Shown here one piece after another: positions 21,672 to 32,235 of a stretch of DNA of 64,000 nucleotides. This DNA is from Lotus japonicus (Eukaryota; Streptophyta; Magnoliopsida; Fabales; Fabaceae): the NCBI RefSeq assembly GCF_012489685.1, contig NC_080045.1, positions 439,001-503,000 of the forward strand. The letters run 5' to 3'. Numbering within the stretch: position 1 is the first letter of the stretch; every line of letters starts with the position of its first letter. The translations under genes and the position numbers were made by a program. The notes under the pieces were generated by a model. That model did not search any database, had not been told where the DNA came from, and saw only the letters and a program-made list of their open reading frames with translations.

Positions 21672-23007
21672 CAAGGGGGATAGTCTACCTAAGACTATAA
21701 CAATGGGCTGCTTGGGAGACAACCCAAGTTTTGTTATTTTGCTTGTTTGTTTGTTGCATTTTGCAGGGATTGAGAGCCTAAATTCTAGAGTAGGAGGTGA
21801 CTCTAAGGCCTCCATGGTAATTGGTAAAGAAGGTCAACTCTTTCCCTTAGTTTAGCTCATGCATCTTTGTATATCTTCCTTTTGTAGCTTTTATTTTTCT
21901 TTTAATCATGCATTGTTTTGTTAGAGTCGTTTTTGGGTCTTTTCCTCCCTAAACTCACATGTTTTTGCCCGTAGTTATGCTCTCTAACATGTTGCTAGTT
22001 TTGAAAATGTTTTTGTGAATACTTGTGTTGTCTTTTGGGGATAAGTGATTGCATGCTTGGGGAAGAGAGGAGGAGACTTCGGTCTTCCGAGTGTTTCTTA
22101 AGAATAGAGTTGGTGTGAGTCCATAAGGGTCCATTTTTGACCCTTCACCATAGAATTTCCCTGGAGGATCCTGACTCACTTGTACTTCTTAGTTCTGTAT
22201 TGATTTCATTCTTTGCATGCTCTGTGATACTTGCACAATTCTTGCGACTTGTAGTTTTTGAACTTCAGAGTTTGTTGGCTTGAACCTTTGTCCCTAGTTG
22301 TCCCTTTTGAGCCTATTGAAGATTTCTTTGTTAGCTAAATGATTGGGATGAATGATAGGTTGGAGTTTGGGGAGTGTTGGTCCTTGCATTGTTTTGGAGC
22401 TAATTAAAATTGAAAGTGTCTCTTGCCCCAACTAAAAAAAAAGAGAAAAAAGGGAAAGAAAAGCACTCCTAATCAAAATTAGAGTGTCAAAGAAAAAAGA
22501 AAATAAAGTGGAAAAAGAGGGGTCAAGAGACTTGTGCTTATTAAGTTTGTTTATTGGAAGCTCTGGGGTTACTATTTGGACCACACTCAATATGTTGTGA
22601 AGCCTAGTCTTCCTTAGGGACCAACCACCTTGTACTTCACCAAGCCAACATTACAACACTTGTGAAGCCTCTTCGAATTTGTGCATGTTTGATCTCTGTT
22701 GCTCTAGAGTGAATGATATCCAGGACCTATGAACTACTTGTGTTCTCAGTGCACTGAATTAACATCTCATCCTAGGATTGGTAGATCTATTTGCTTCCCA
22801 TGAATGGACTCTACACTCTTCTCTTTTCAAAAGATGCATGAAGTAGGTTGATGGGTCTTTCTCTTGGAACCAGCTGTAGTTGCTAAATTCCCCAGTTTTG
22901 TGTTTTGATATCCTTGTTGAGCACTTGTTTTGGGAGCATTTCTTGCGCTTGAGGGCAAGCGAGTGTTGTTTATGCTCGAGGGCGAGCTGCCGTTGAGTAT
23001 AGTGGTG
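21672..23007 (+). other. Athila non-coding 3' region
   Basis: No substantial ORF; Athila elements often have a long region here that may hold an env-like ORF, absent in this copy. An A/G-rich stretch lies at 22432-22520. Parts (for example GAAGAGAGGAGGAGACTTCG near 22061 and the 150 bp before the LTR) match the inner part of the short derivative at 32236-33796 on the opposite strand, which confirms that element's family. Confidence 0.65.
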
Positions 23008-23389
23008 TGATGACCCTAGTTTAGTAGTGTTTTTAGGGTCATTTCTTAGTTTGTTTTGAGTCTTTTCTTTAAGTCTCATGTAGTGTTTCATGCATTCTCA
23101 TGCATTTTTATCTTTCTTTGAGTCTTTACTTCGTTTAGGTAGTTTTGTAGTTTTATAGGGGGTTTTCTTGCATTTTGAGAAAGTTCAGGACTTGCATGGT
23201 TTTATTGTGTTAATTGAGGTACCTCTTGTGCTAATAAGCTCTTTGAGCTTGTGGAACTTTCCTTGTCTTGTTGGTTAAGTTGCAGATCAGAAACTGAAGG
23301 GGAATGAAGGCCAAGAGGCATGGAATTGAAGGAGGACTTGAAGGGGCTCAAAAGAGGAGTTACAGAAGACAAAAAGTCTTTTCCAAGCG

Positions 23390-23575
23390 AGCTTGGGCGC
23401 CTAGGCGCTGGGAATTGGCGCCTAGGCGCTAGTGCATTTTTTCAGAGGGTCAGGGAATTGGCGCCCAGGCGCTGGGAATTGGCGCCTAGGCGCCAATTAG
23501 GGTCCAGAGAGCATGTTTTTGCATGCAATTGGCGCTCAGGTGCCCTGAATTGGCGCCTGAGCGCCCAGACTCGAC
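23390..23575. promoter_or_regulatory. Cluster of GGCGCC palindromic units upstream of TATA
   Basis: Repeated units of the form GGCGCCTAGGCGC, several within longer palindromes such as AATTGGCGCCTAGGCGCCAATT-like arms. The cluster ends about 10 bp before TATAAAT at 23585-23591. The same arrangement is found on the minus strand at 31735-31850 (TATA 31712-31718) and 34625-34740 (TATA 34603-34609), and in the fragment at 3476-3614. Confidence 0.65.
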
Positions 23576-23584
23576 TGTTTTGCC

Positions 23585-23591
23585 TATAAAT
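23585..23591 (+). promoter_or_regulatory. TATA box of Athila 3' LTR
   Basis: TATAAAT in TTTTGCCTATAAATTGG, conserved in all three full LTRs of this type. Confidence 0.6.
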
Positions 23592-24290
23592 TGGTTTTTA
23601 GACATTTCTCTTGGGACCTTTTGTCATTTTATGATATTTTCATAAGTTAGAAGAGAGAGCTTGAGTTCTGGAGCTTTGGGAGCTTTCCCTAGGTCTTATG
23701 TTCCAGGTTTTATCTTTATTTTCTAGCATGGATTTCATAGCCATGTTTGGCTAAAAACCCCTTTTGCTTTGGGTTCTTTGTAAGACGTTGAATGTTTTAG
23801 CTTTTCACCATTTTCTATTCATGATGTTCTGAGTAAACCCTTGAATCTCACTCCTATGCTTTATCTTTCAAGCTTGTATGCATGCTAGCTTTCTACTTTT
23901 CTATAATCATAACGATAGTTTGTTATAGAATTGGGACTTGTTGTGAGATTACCTCTTCTATACTTGCTGCTAGGAATAGAGGAAGGGTTGGGGTTTGTTG
24001 GCCTGAATTGCATGCTTAGTGCTTCTAACAAATGTTTAGGTTATCAAGGAATTGAATCTATCTTTTGATTAGAAAGGGTTTTCTTTACGAGGCATCGATA
24101 GATGACTATCTAGGCTAGAACGTCAAGGAGAGACTCAGGATTAATTGAATAGGAAGGTTTGCTAAAACTGAATTAGTTGAGCAAGAACCCAAGGAAATTT
24201 CATCTCTGTTTTTCAATCGCTTTATTACTTGAGCACTTGTCTTTTTACAAACCTCAGAAACAAACAACCTTTAAACTGAATTTTACTTGC

Positions 24291-26323
24291 TTTTTCAGAT
24301 GGTCTTCCAACTCGCCGATCCTGTTTCCCGCCGCGCCAATCAACTTGTCGGCATGAGCTTTTTCCTTTCCCGCCTGCGCCACCAGTTTGTCGAAGCGCTT
24401 TTCCCAAGCAGCAGCGGCTTCTTGGTGCTGAGCACTCTCAGCCTTCAACCGTTCAGCTTCAGCAGCTGCGGAGTTGAAGTTGTCAAACGCGTGGGCGAAG
24501 ATGCACCCAGCGCATAGAAGACAGGCAAGGGTTTCCTCCTTGGCCTCGTTAATGCCTCGGCTCAACACTTCTTTTTCTATGACGTCACGGTTGAGGCCAG
24601 TGAGCAAGAACTCTGAGGGCTCAATAGCATTGGGTAGCATGTTGAAGTGGCTAGAAGAACCACCTCTGTTACCGGGGGCTTGCTCAATCTGGGCTGCCTC
24701 GAAAGTAGTGGCAGCATCGGGAGAGGGTCTTTCTTCTTGGCGAGGCGGGGGAGACACGGAACGCTCATCGTTCGTGGGAGGCGGGCTAGGAGGTGTGACT
24801 TGGCGCGGGGGAGACTTTGGGTTTTCTTTTTCTGTTTCTCTTTCTTTCTCCCCGGCGGCAGCATTGGAGCATGTGGCGGCAGCTGTGGCGTTTATGCCAG
24901 CAGTTGATGACTGGTCAGCGGTTGTTGTTGTGGCGCCTATAGTGGCAAACTTGGAGGCGGCGCCGGTGGCTGTACCGGCAGCAACAGAATCGAGGGCTGT
25001 GACAGCGACAGGCTCATTGGCCGCGACGGCGGAAGTTTCGGCGGCAGGGAGTTGGCTCGTCCCGTCAGTCGGAGACTTGGAGCTTGCAGTGGCAGCAGTG
25101 GCGGCAGCTTTCTTGCCTTTGGTCACAGCGGCGGCGGTGGGTTGAGCGCCGGGGTTGGAGGAGCCGGCGGAGGAGCCTTTGACTAATCTCCTCCTCTTGG
25201 GGGCCTGAACGCCCTCGGCTTGATTCTCAGCACCGCCCCGTTTTTTCCCGTCGCCCTCAGCGTTGAACTTTGGAGAGAAACGGGCCATTTTCCTCTCGCG
25301 AGCTTTCAGGAGCTCGGCGTTGGTGAAGTTCATATCTTCTGCAACAATAAATAAAAAAAAAGGTCAGTAGCAACATAAGGGGTAAGAAAGAGAAATGGCG
25401 ATGATAAAAATAAACTATAAGTGACCTAAGTACTTGGGTGTCCTTGAGAGGCGAGCGCCCTCAAGGACTGTTGCGCAGTCAAGAATAGGAAGCGGGGCGA
25501 GGAGATTCAAAAGGGCTTTGTCGTTGGCGGATAGTGATTCTTCCGAAGGATCGGTGATCCCATTGGGCTTCTCTGTCCAGTAGAGGGGAAAAAGAGCAGT
25601 CCCGTCCCTAAGGGTGAAAGCCTCAGGATAGGCGGGGTGAACCGCCACGCGGAAATATCTCCGGGCGAAGGAGGACTTCGCGTTACTCTTGTGAGGGTTC
25701 AGGCATTTACGGCCGGCTCGGGCCTTCAAAGAGATCCATCCTTTATTTTTGATGGACTTGGGGTCAACATCATAAAGGTAGAAGAAGCTGGTAGGAGATG
25801 GGGCGGTGCCAACAGCGGCGCACAAGATCTCGAAGCACCGGATGAAGGCCCAGGCATTGGGATGGAGTTGACAAGGAGCCGCATTAATATCACGGAGAAC
25901 GGTTTGAACGAAGGGCGAAAAAGGAAGCCTGACTCCAAGCTCGCCAAATATATACTCATAAACAAAGAATAAATGGGATCTCTTCACATCGCCGTTGACC
26001 CTATGAAGCCAGGGGCGGTCCTCAGCACTGCAGGGCCAAATCCTGAGTTTGTCGTTTATTTCATCGTCGTCAGACAAACCACCAAGGTTACTCACGAATT
26101 CCACGATAAGTTTCCTATCCTGGAAAACAGAGGGTTGGTCTATCGCTTCATGGGAGGGTGCTATCTGGACTGGAAGGGGCAGGGTTGCAAAGGTTCTCGA
26201 TCGGTACTGGGGAATCTCCGGGACCTCTAGACGGAGGCCGCCGGCTGCGGTAGAGTCGGGGTCATTCTCAGAGGAAGAAGAGGTGTGATTAGGGGAGTTT
26301 GGGTTTGAAGCCATCTTTGACAA
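24291..26323 (-). CDS. Two-exon ORF with putative gypsy-type transposon domain (partial)
   Basis: Exon 1 (26323 to 25426; ATG at 26323 or MASNPN at 26314) has a recognisable block: YEYIFGELGVRLPFSPFVQ and HPNAWAFIRCFEILCAA, as in the plant 'putative gypsy type transposon' family. Exon 2 (25338 to about 24291) is Ala/Thr/Pro-rich with a basic cluster (KRRRLV) and a C-terminal heptad-rich stretch (AEAERLKAESAQHQEAAAA), likely a coiled coil. The 87-bp intron has GT-AG ends, a T-rich tract and joins the exons in frame. The right end of exon 2 runs into Athila LTR sequence, so the C-terminus is missing; codons after about 24291 are not original. Function is unknown; it is antisense to the element's own LTR promoter. 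Confidence 0.65.
25339..25425 (-). other. Predicted intron in the Tat antisense ORF
   Basis: On the minus strand the donor is CTTAG/GTCACTT and the acceptor is a T-rich tract ending TTGTTGCAG/AAGATATG. Removal leaves one base of the split codon on the left and keeps the frame open through exon 2. Confidence 0.6.
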
Positions 26324-27455
26324 CTAAGTGAGGGAAAAGAAAAGATAAGTAGAGATAAGATGCAGAGATAAGGGAACAAGGACTCACCGGGTAAGGACGT
26401 GAAGAGTGGGTAGCGGAAAGGGTGAAAGGCGACGGCACCAGAGCGGAAGTTGGAAGAGGGATCTTGGTAAGCGATAAGAGAAGTAAAGAGAGGTCTCGGA
26501 AAGGGATGATTGTAGGGAAGAAGGGTTTTTATAGGAAAAGGGGGGAAGTTGGAAGGGTGACGCGTGTCGGATGCGTGTGGAAGGCAGGAGGTCATGATGG
26601 CTCTTGGGAAGTGGGACGCGTGTAATGGGGAGTTACTGTGCATGATTGGACAGTTATGAGGAGTGAGGTGACGGTTGCGGAGAAAGGGGAAAACTGACGT
26701 AACTGACGTATCACATGGAGCAGTTAGAGATTTGAAAGGTTTTTGAAACAAGGAAAAGCGCGAAAGGCCTCGCCGCCATGAAGACTAAATGCCATCGCCT
26801 AACAAATGGTGACGCCAATGAAGTTTAGCCGCCATCACCAGCCAACACTTGGATGATCAGTACATGACTAACACCTGTCACCTAGCTCGCCGACGAAAGA
26901 CGCTCGCCTACTCCAACTAATCGTCAGTACAAAGCAATCGTTCCCGCCGCCTGTGGACTTGTGGACTTGCCGGTTTGGGTTGCACGCCAAGACCAGTGGA
27001 CTGGGCGACTAAAGATGCTTGTTTCCTTTTGCTTACGCCATGTCGGTGATGTAGCTTTCTTCTTTTTTTTCTTAAGCCATGATTGCAGCTTGGATTCCAG
27101 CACACCATAAAGGATGCATGAAAAAGCATTTAAAAGACACACTTAGCTCTCATACTTCGAGCTCCGTGTCTTGTGGACTAGTGGACTGGGCGAGCCCCTA
27201 GAGGGGCGACGCCCAGGGTTCGGCCCGCCCAAGGGCGAGAGCCTGGCCTTAAGTTGGGCCTCAACTTCGGAGGCCCAATTGGCCCAATAGGTAGTACCCA
27301 AACACTATAAATAGGAGGTAGATATCAATTGTAAGGGACTTTGGCTCATTTTATGAAATAGCACATGAAATTCAGCACTCTCTCTCATTCTCTCTCTAGC
27401 ACATTCTTCCACTCTCTAGGTACTATCCCTTCCTTCAATGTTCATTCCCAGAACA
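26324..27455 (+). repeat. Tat-like pre-LTR region and LTR
   Basis: A purine run at 26679-26694 (GGAGAAAGGGGAAAAC) followed by TGACG could be the polypurine tract and LTR start, giving an LTR of about 760 bp ending ACA at 27455; no second LTR is present to test this. TATAAATA lies at 27306-27313 with a CT-rich leader (27371-27420). No gene on the plus strand; the minus-strand 174-codon frame at 26227-26751 overlaps exon 1 and the leader and looks fortuitous. Confidence 0.45.
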
Positions 27456-27469
27456 TGACTCTTAAACTG

Positions 27470-27544
27470 GATTTGCAATCTAACTCCCTGAGGTTCGATA
27501 ATTTAAAACCGGGTAGATTCTGTGCACTTGCAGAAGAACCAACA
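27470..27544 (+). repeat. Terminal 75 bp of Athila 3' LTR
   Basis: Plus-strand block with CCCTGAGGTTCGATAATTTA and GTGCACTTGCAGAAGAACC corresponds to the inverse of the LTR ends at 30911-30985 and 33797-33870. It ends ACCAACA at 27544, like TGTTGGT at 33797. SIRE-A sequence starts at 27546. Confidence 0.7.
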
Positions 27545-27737
27545 ATTACCTTCTGAACTAGACATCTTCTGATAAAGAAGCATCATAGTCAGAGGTTCTG
27601 ATCCATCTTCATGCTGGACAAAAGTCCATATTCAGATTTTTCAGAATGAAATTAAATCTATCCTCTGCTAAGGGCTTTGTAAAGATATCTGCCCATTGAT
27701 GGTCAGTATCAACAAACTTCAGAAGAAGTACGCCCTT

Positions 27738-30700
27738 CTATACATAATCTCTAATAAAATGATACTTTACCTCATTGTGCTTTGCCCTTGAATGTAAGAT
27801 AGGATTCTTACTCAATGAAATTGCAGCAGTGTTATCACAATAGATTGGGATATTGCTCTCAAGGATTTGATAATCCTCCAGCTGATGTTTCATCCAGAGC
27901 ATCTGAGTGCTGCATATTGCTGCTGAGATATATTCTGCCTCTACAGTAGATAGTGCAATGGTTGATTGCCTCTTGCTTGCCCATGAGACTAAGTTGCTTC
28001 CCAGAAATTGACAATTTCCAGAAGTGCTTTTTCTCTCTATTCTATCTCCAGCATAATCAGCATCACAATAACCTGAAAGCTTATACTCTGATGTTTTCTT
28101 ATACATCAAGCCAAGGTTAGTGGTACCTTTCAGATATCTTAGGATCCTCTTAACAGCAGCTAAGTGGGTTTCCCTTGGATCTGATTGGAAACGAGCACAT
28201 AAATGAACACTAAACAATATATCTGGCCTAGATGCAGTTAAGTATAGAAGTGATCCTATCATACCACGATAGAGCTTCTGACAAACTTTACCACGATAGA
28301 GCACATAAAAGTCTAGAATGCATGTAGGATGCATTGGAGTCTGACAAACTTTACCACATAAAAGTCTAGAATGCATGTAGGATGCATTGGAGTCTTGGCA
28401 ACTGTAGATTCCAGCATATTGAACTTCTTCAGAAGTTCTTTAGTGTACTTGCTCTGATGGATATATGTTCCTTCTGGTGTTTGATCAACTTGTATTCCCA
28501 GAAAGTACTTGAGTTCTCCCATCATACTCATCTCAAATTCAGCCTGCATCATCTCAGAAAATTCTTTGCATAGAGATTGATTAGCAGAACCGAATATAAT
28601 ATCATCAACATAAATTTGCACAATTAAGATATCATCTTTGTAAGTTTTGCAAAAGAGAGTTGTATCTACTTTACCCCTTACAAACTCATTTTCTAGAAGG
28701 AATGAGCTGAGTCTCTCATACCATGCTCTGGGAGCTTGCTTCAGACCATAGAGAGATTTCTTCAGCTTGAAGACATGGTCTGGGTTCTTCTCATCTACAA
28801 AACCTGGGGGTTGATGAACGTAGACTTCCTCTGATATGTATCCATTTAGGAAGGCACTCTTAACATCCATCTGATGTAGAATTATGTTGTGATTTACTGA
28901 GAAGGAGATCAGCAGTCTGATTGCTTCTAGTCTTGCTACTGGAGCAAATGTTTCTGTGTAGTCTATTCCTTCCTGCTGACTGTAGCGTTGAGCAACTAGC
29001 CTTGCCTTGTTTCTGACTACATCACCTTTCTCATTCAACTTGTTTCTGAACACCCATTTTGTTCCAATTACATGGACACTTTGAGGCTTCTTCACTAGGC
29101 TCCAAACATCATTATTGGAAAATTGATTCAATTCTTCTTCCATGGCCAGAATCCAGTCCTTGTCCTGAAGAGCTTCATCAATTGACTTGGGTTCAATTAA
29201 GGACACCAATCCTTTCAGACTAAGCAGGGTCTCTTCAGAGGGTCTGAAGGCTGATCTGGTTCTGACTGGTTCGTCTTTGTTGCCCAGAATCAATTCCTTA
29301 TGATGAGCTGCAGTGATTCTGCTCTTCTTCTGAATCAGAGGGACCAGCTTCTTCTGGTTCATCTTCCTCTGGCTCAGCTTCCTCTGGAGCTTTGCCTTTG
29401 TCAGAAACACTTATACTTAAATCTGCAAATTTCTCAACTAGCTTTGACTGGTCAGAGTCAAGCTTATCGTCAAATCTAACATGAATAGATTCTTCAATTT
29501 TTTTAGCATCAGTATTATAGAATCTGAAACCTTTAGATCTTTCAGAGTAACCAAGTAATAGACATTTAGAAGACTTAGCATCAAATTTATGCAATCTATC
29601 CTTAGTATTAAGAACATAACAAACACAACCAAAAGGATGAAAATAAGAAATGTTGGGTTTTATATTCTTCCACAATTCATAGGGAGTCTTATTCAGAATT
29701 GGTCTCACAGAGATTCTGTTCTGAATGTAACACGCTGTGTTTACTGCATCTGCCCAAAAATGCTTAGCCATGCCAGTTTCTTGGAGCATGGTTCTAGCCA
29801 TCTCCTGAAGAGTTCTGTTCTTCCTCTCAACAACACCATTTTGTTGAGGAGTTCTGGGACAAGAGAAATCATGTGCAATTCCACAGGAATCAAACAGACT
29901 CTCAAACTTGTCATTCTCAAACTCTCCACCATGGTCACTTCTGACACGCACAATCCTACAAGCCTTCTCGTTTTGCACTTGGGCTATGAAGGCAGAGAAC
30001 ACAGCATGAGACTCATCCTTGCGGGTTAGAAATTTTACCCATGTCCAGCGGCTATAGTCGTCAACAATGACCATCCCATATCTCTTGCCACCTATAGACT
30101 CAGTTTTCACTGGTCCAAATAGGTCGATATGCAGAAGTTCCAACGGCCTTGAGGTTGAGACAACATTCTTTGCCTTGAAAGGGACTTTTGTGAATTTTCC
30201 TTTCTGACATGCTTCACAAAGAGCGTCTGAAGAGAACTTCAGAGTGGGTAAGCCCCTGACAAGGTTTAGCTTGCTCGGCTGAGAAATCTTTCTCATACTG
30301 GCATGCCCTAACTGTCTATGCCATACCCATTGCTCTTCATTAACAGACAGAAGGCACTTCACATTCTGAGCCTCCAACTCAGATAATCTGATCTTATAAA
30401 TGTTGTTCTTCCTCTTGCTGTTAAACAGAACAGAGTCATCGATCTGACTTACAGCCCGGCAGGACTTTTGATTGAAGATAACATCATAACCCTTGTCAGC
30501 TAATTGACTTATAGACAATAAGTTATGAGTTAAGCCGTCTACCAATAAAACATTGTCAATGCATGGACTACTATCTACACAAATAGTACCAGTACCAACA
30601 ATTTTACCCTTTTCGTTGCCACCAAAGCCAACTTCGCCTCCAGGCTTAAGTTTTAGCTCTTGGAACATACGTCTTTCTCTCGTCATGTGATGCAAGCATC

Positions 30701-30758
30701 CACTGTCCAGATACCATGATTGGTGTTTCAGTGGAGCTATCAAGGATATCTTCAACAT
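27738..30758 (-). pseudogene. SIRE-A pol: protease, integrase, RT, RNase H, with frameshifts
   Basis: Frame 30758-29298: protease LDSGC; integrase zinc region WHRQLGHASMRK ... CEACQKGKF; core DLFGPV, RSDHGGEFEN, QNGVVERKNR. Frame 29410-28313: RT with WVFRNKLNEKGDVVRNKARL, QMDVKSAFLNG and IYVDDIIFGS. Frame 28376-27738: RNase H with YCDADYAGD and STVEAEYIS. The first frame change is at about 29300-29410. The second is caused by a local tandem duplication (28278-28393). A TAG at 27738-27740 stands where SIRE-B has CAG. The integrase and catalytic RT motifs themselves are intact. Pol and SIRE-A gag overlap at 30646-30758 in different frames. Confidence 0.88.
28278..28393. repeat. Local tandem duplication in SIRE-A pol
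   Basis: Two copies starting CTGACAAACTTTACCAC: 28278-28340 (63 bp, containing an extra GATAGAGC-type insert) and 28341-28393 (53 bp). They are not present in SIRE-B, where one sequence occupies the site. Confidence 0.85.
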
Positions 30759-30910
30759 AGATAATCTTATCCTTAGGTACCCACTTTCTGGGTCCTCTCT
30801 TGTTAGTTACCCCAGAGGTTCTGATCACCTTGGGTTTCTCAACATGGTAATGTAAAGGAATTTTTGCATGATATTTAGACATGGAGAAAGATCCCTTTTT
30901 AAGAGGAGGT

Positions 30911-32235
30911 TGTAGGTCAATTCGCAAGTGTACGAATACCTCCGGGTTTTAAAATATCGAACCACAGGGATTGTGAGTGAGAATTGTTGATTTAAGCCTA
31001 AAGTTTGTAAGTTCTTAAAACAGTAAATTTCAAAGATTGGTTTTGGTTGATTTAGACAAAAGATTTGCAGAAGAGCAATGTTGAAAATGATGTAAATAAC
31101 AAATGATGGAGCCTTGGGTTGTTGATCATCTAATCCATTTTAGTCCACCTATCCTATGCATGTGAATCCTTGATTTAACTCTTGTTGATATAGCCTATGT
31201 ACTTACTAGTTGATTCCTCACAAAAGTAATTCTCTCAAATTGAAAGATAAGTCCAATTCCTTGTGTACTTAAACATTCGTAAGAGGTATGATAGCATGGA
31301 CATTCAGGCCAACAAAACCCTACCCTCACTCTATGCCTAGAAGCAAGTATAGAAGGACCTATTCCAATTCATGTCCCTAAATCATAACAAATTCCCATTT
31401 GATTATAATCTAGCCTATAGCAAAGGTGCACCAAAGCTAAACATGCAATAAGGAATTGAAATACAAGATTGAATCAAGACTCATGCATAGAGATAGGATT
31501 TACAAACTAAAATTTCATAGAATCTCTTAACCCAAAGCAAAAAGTAAACTAGCCACTCATGGCTAGTGAATTCATAAAGGAAATGTAAAGAAAACCTGAG
31601 AAGAGATACAAGTTGGAAGCCTCCCTTGGCCCCAAAGTTCTCCTCAGCTCTCAAACTTGATAAAAAATGAGTAAAATGTCCCAATGTATCAAAGAAATTG
31701 GCCTAAGCCTTATTTATAGGCAAAATGAACGAAACTGGGCGCTCAGGCGCCAATTCAGAGCGCCTGAGCGCCAATTGCATGTTGAAAAAACATGCCTCTG
31801 ACCCTATTGGCGCCTAGGCGCCCATTCCCAGCGCCTAGGCGCTTAAGCTCGCCTGAAAAGGACTTTTTGGCTTCTGAAACTCCTCTTTTCAATCCTCTTT
31901 AAGTTCTTCATCAATTCCATGCTTCTTGGCCTTCTTTCTCCTTCAGTTTCAGCTCTCCAAACCTAACCAACAAGTCAAGGAAGATTCTAGAAGCTCCAAG
32001 AGCTCATTAGCACAGGAGGTCCTTCATAAAACACAACAAAACCATGCAAGTCCTAAACCTTACTTAAAATGCAAGAAAACTACCTATAAAACTACTAAAT
32101 TACCAAAACAAAATAAAGACTAAAGAAAAGAATAAAAATGCATGAGAATGCATGAAACACTACATGAGACTCAACAAAAAGACTCAAAACAACCAAAGAA
32201 ATGACCCTAAAAACACTACTAAAACAGGGTCATCA
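30911..32235 (-). repeat. 3' LTR of Athila derivative
   Basis: Minus-strand termini TGATGACCCTG and GACCTACA. TATAAAT (minus) at 31712-31718, with the GGCGCC cluster at 31735-31850. Confidence 0.88.

Larger units (their letters stand above)
23008..24290 (+). repeat. Athila 3' LTR, main part
   Basis: Starts TGATGACCCTAG, the same start as the minus-strand LTRs ending at 32235 and 35125. Colinear with them (promoter block, TTGTTGGCCTGAAT block near 23995) but clearly diverged. It breaks off in the region 24240-24300; the missing last 75 bp reappear at 27470-27544. The two parts sum to about 1358 bp, near the 1325-1329 bp of the other LTRs. Confidence 0.8.
24291..27469 (+). mobile_element. Tat-like Ty3/gypsy 3' fragment with antisense ORF
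   Basis: GC-richer than its surroundings. It holds a two-exon minus-strand ORF (below) followed, on the plus strand, by an LTR-like promoter region with TATAAATA at 27306-27313 and an end ...CCCAGAACA at about 27455. Tat-lineage elements such as Retand carry an extra ORF antisense to gag-pol just before the 3' LTR, which fits. The fragment is inside the Athila 3' LTR. Gag and pol of this element are absent, and the left boundary is not sharp. Confidence 0.6.
3476..27544 (+). mobile_element. Athila-like Ty3/gypsy element, degenerate, with nested insertions
   Basis: Plus-strand order: LTR fragment (3476-3614), gag (3725-5113), protease (5080-5510 and 18404 on), RT-RNase H-integrase (to 21671), long non-coding 3' region (21672-23007), 3' LTR (23008-24290, resuming 27470-27544). 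The RT before integrase order is gypsy-type, and the gag (RNCNTYRVMNVPSEAIRLSL) and RT ([14 protein letters not shown]) wording is that of the Athila lineage. It sits between the pol and envelope-like ORF of SIRE-A. The 5' end is damaged: only a middle piece of the LTR remains, joined directly to gag-side sequence, and about 170 bp of SIRE spacer expected from SIRE-B is missing. No second 5-bp target copy can be shown. Confidence 0.75.

Noticed and set aside
26227..26751. 174-codon minus-strand ORF upstream of the Tat ORF
   Set aside because: It overlaps exon 1 in another frame and has low-complexity Pro/Ser/Phe content; most likely fortuitous.
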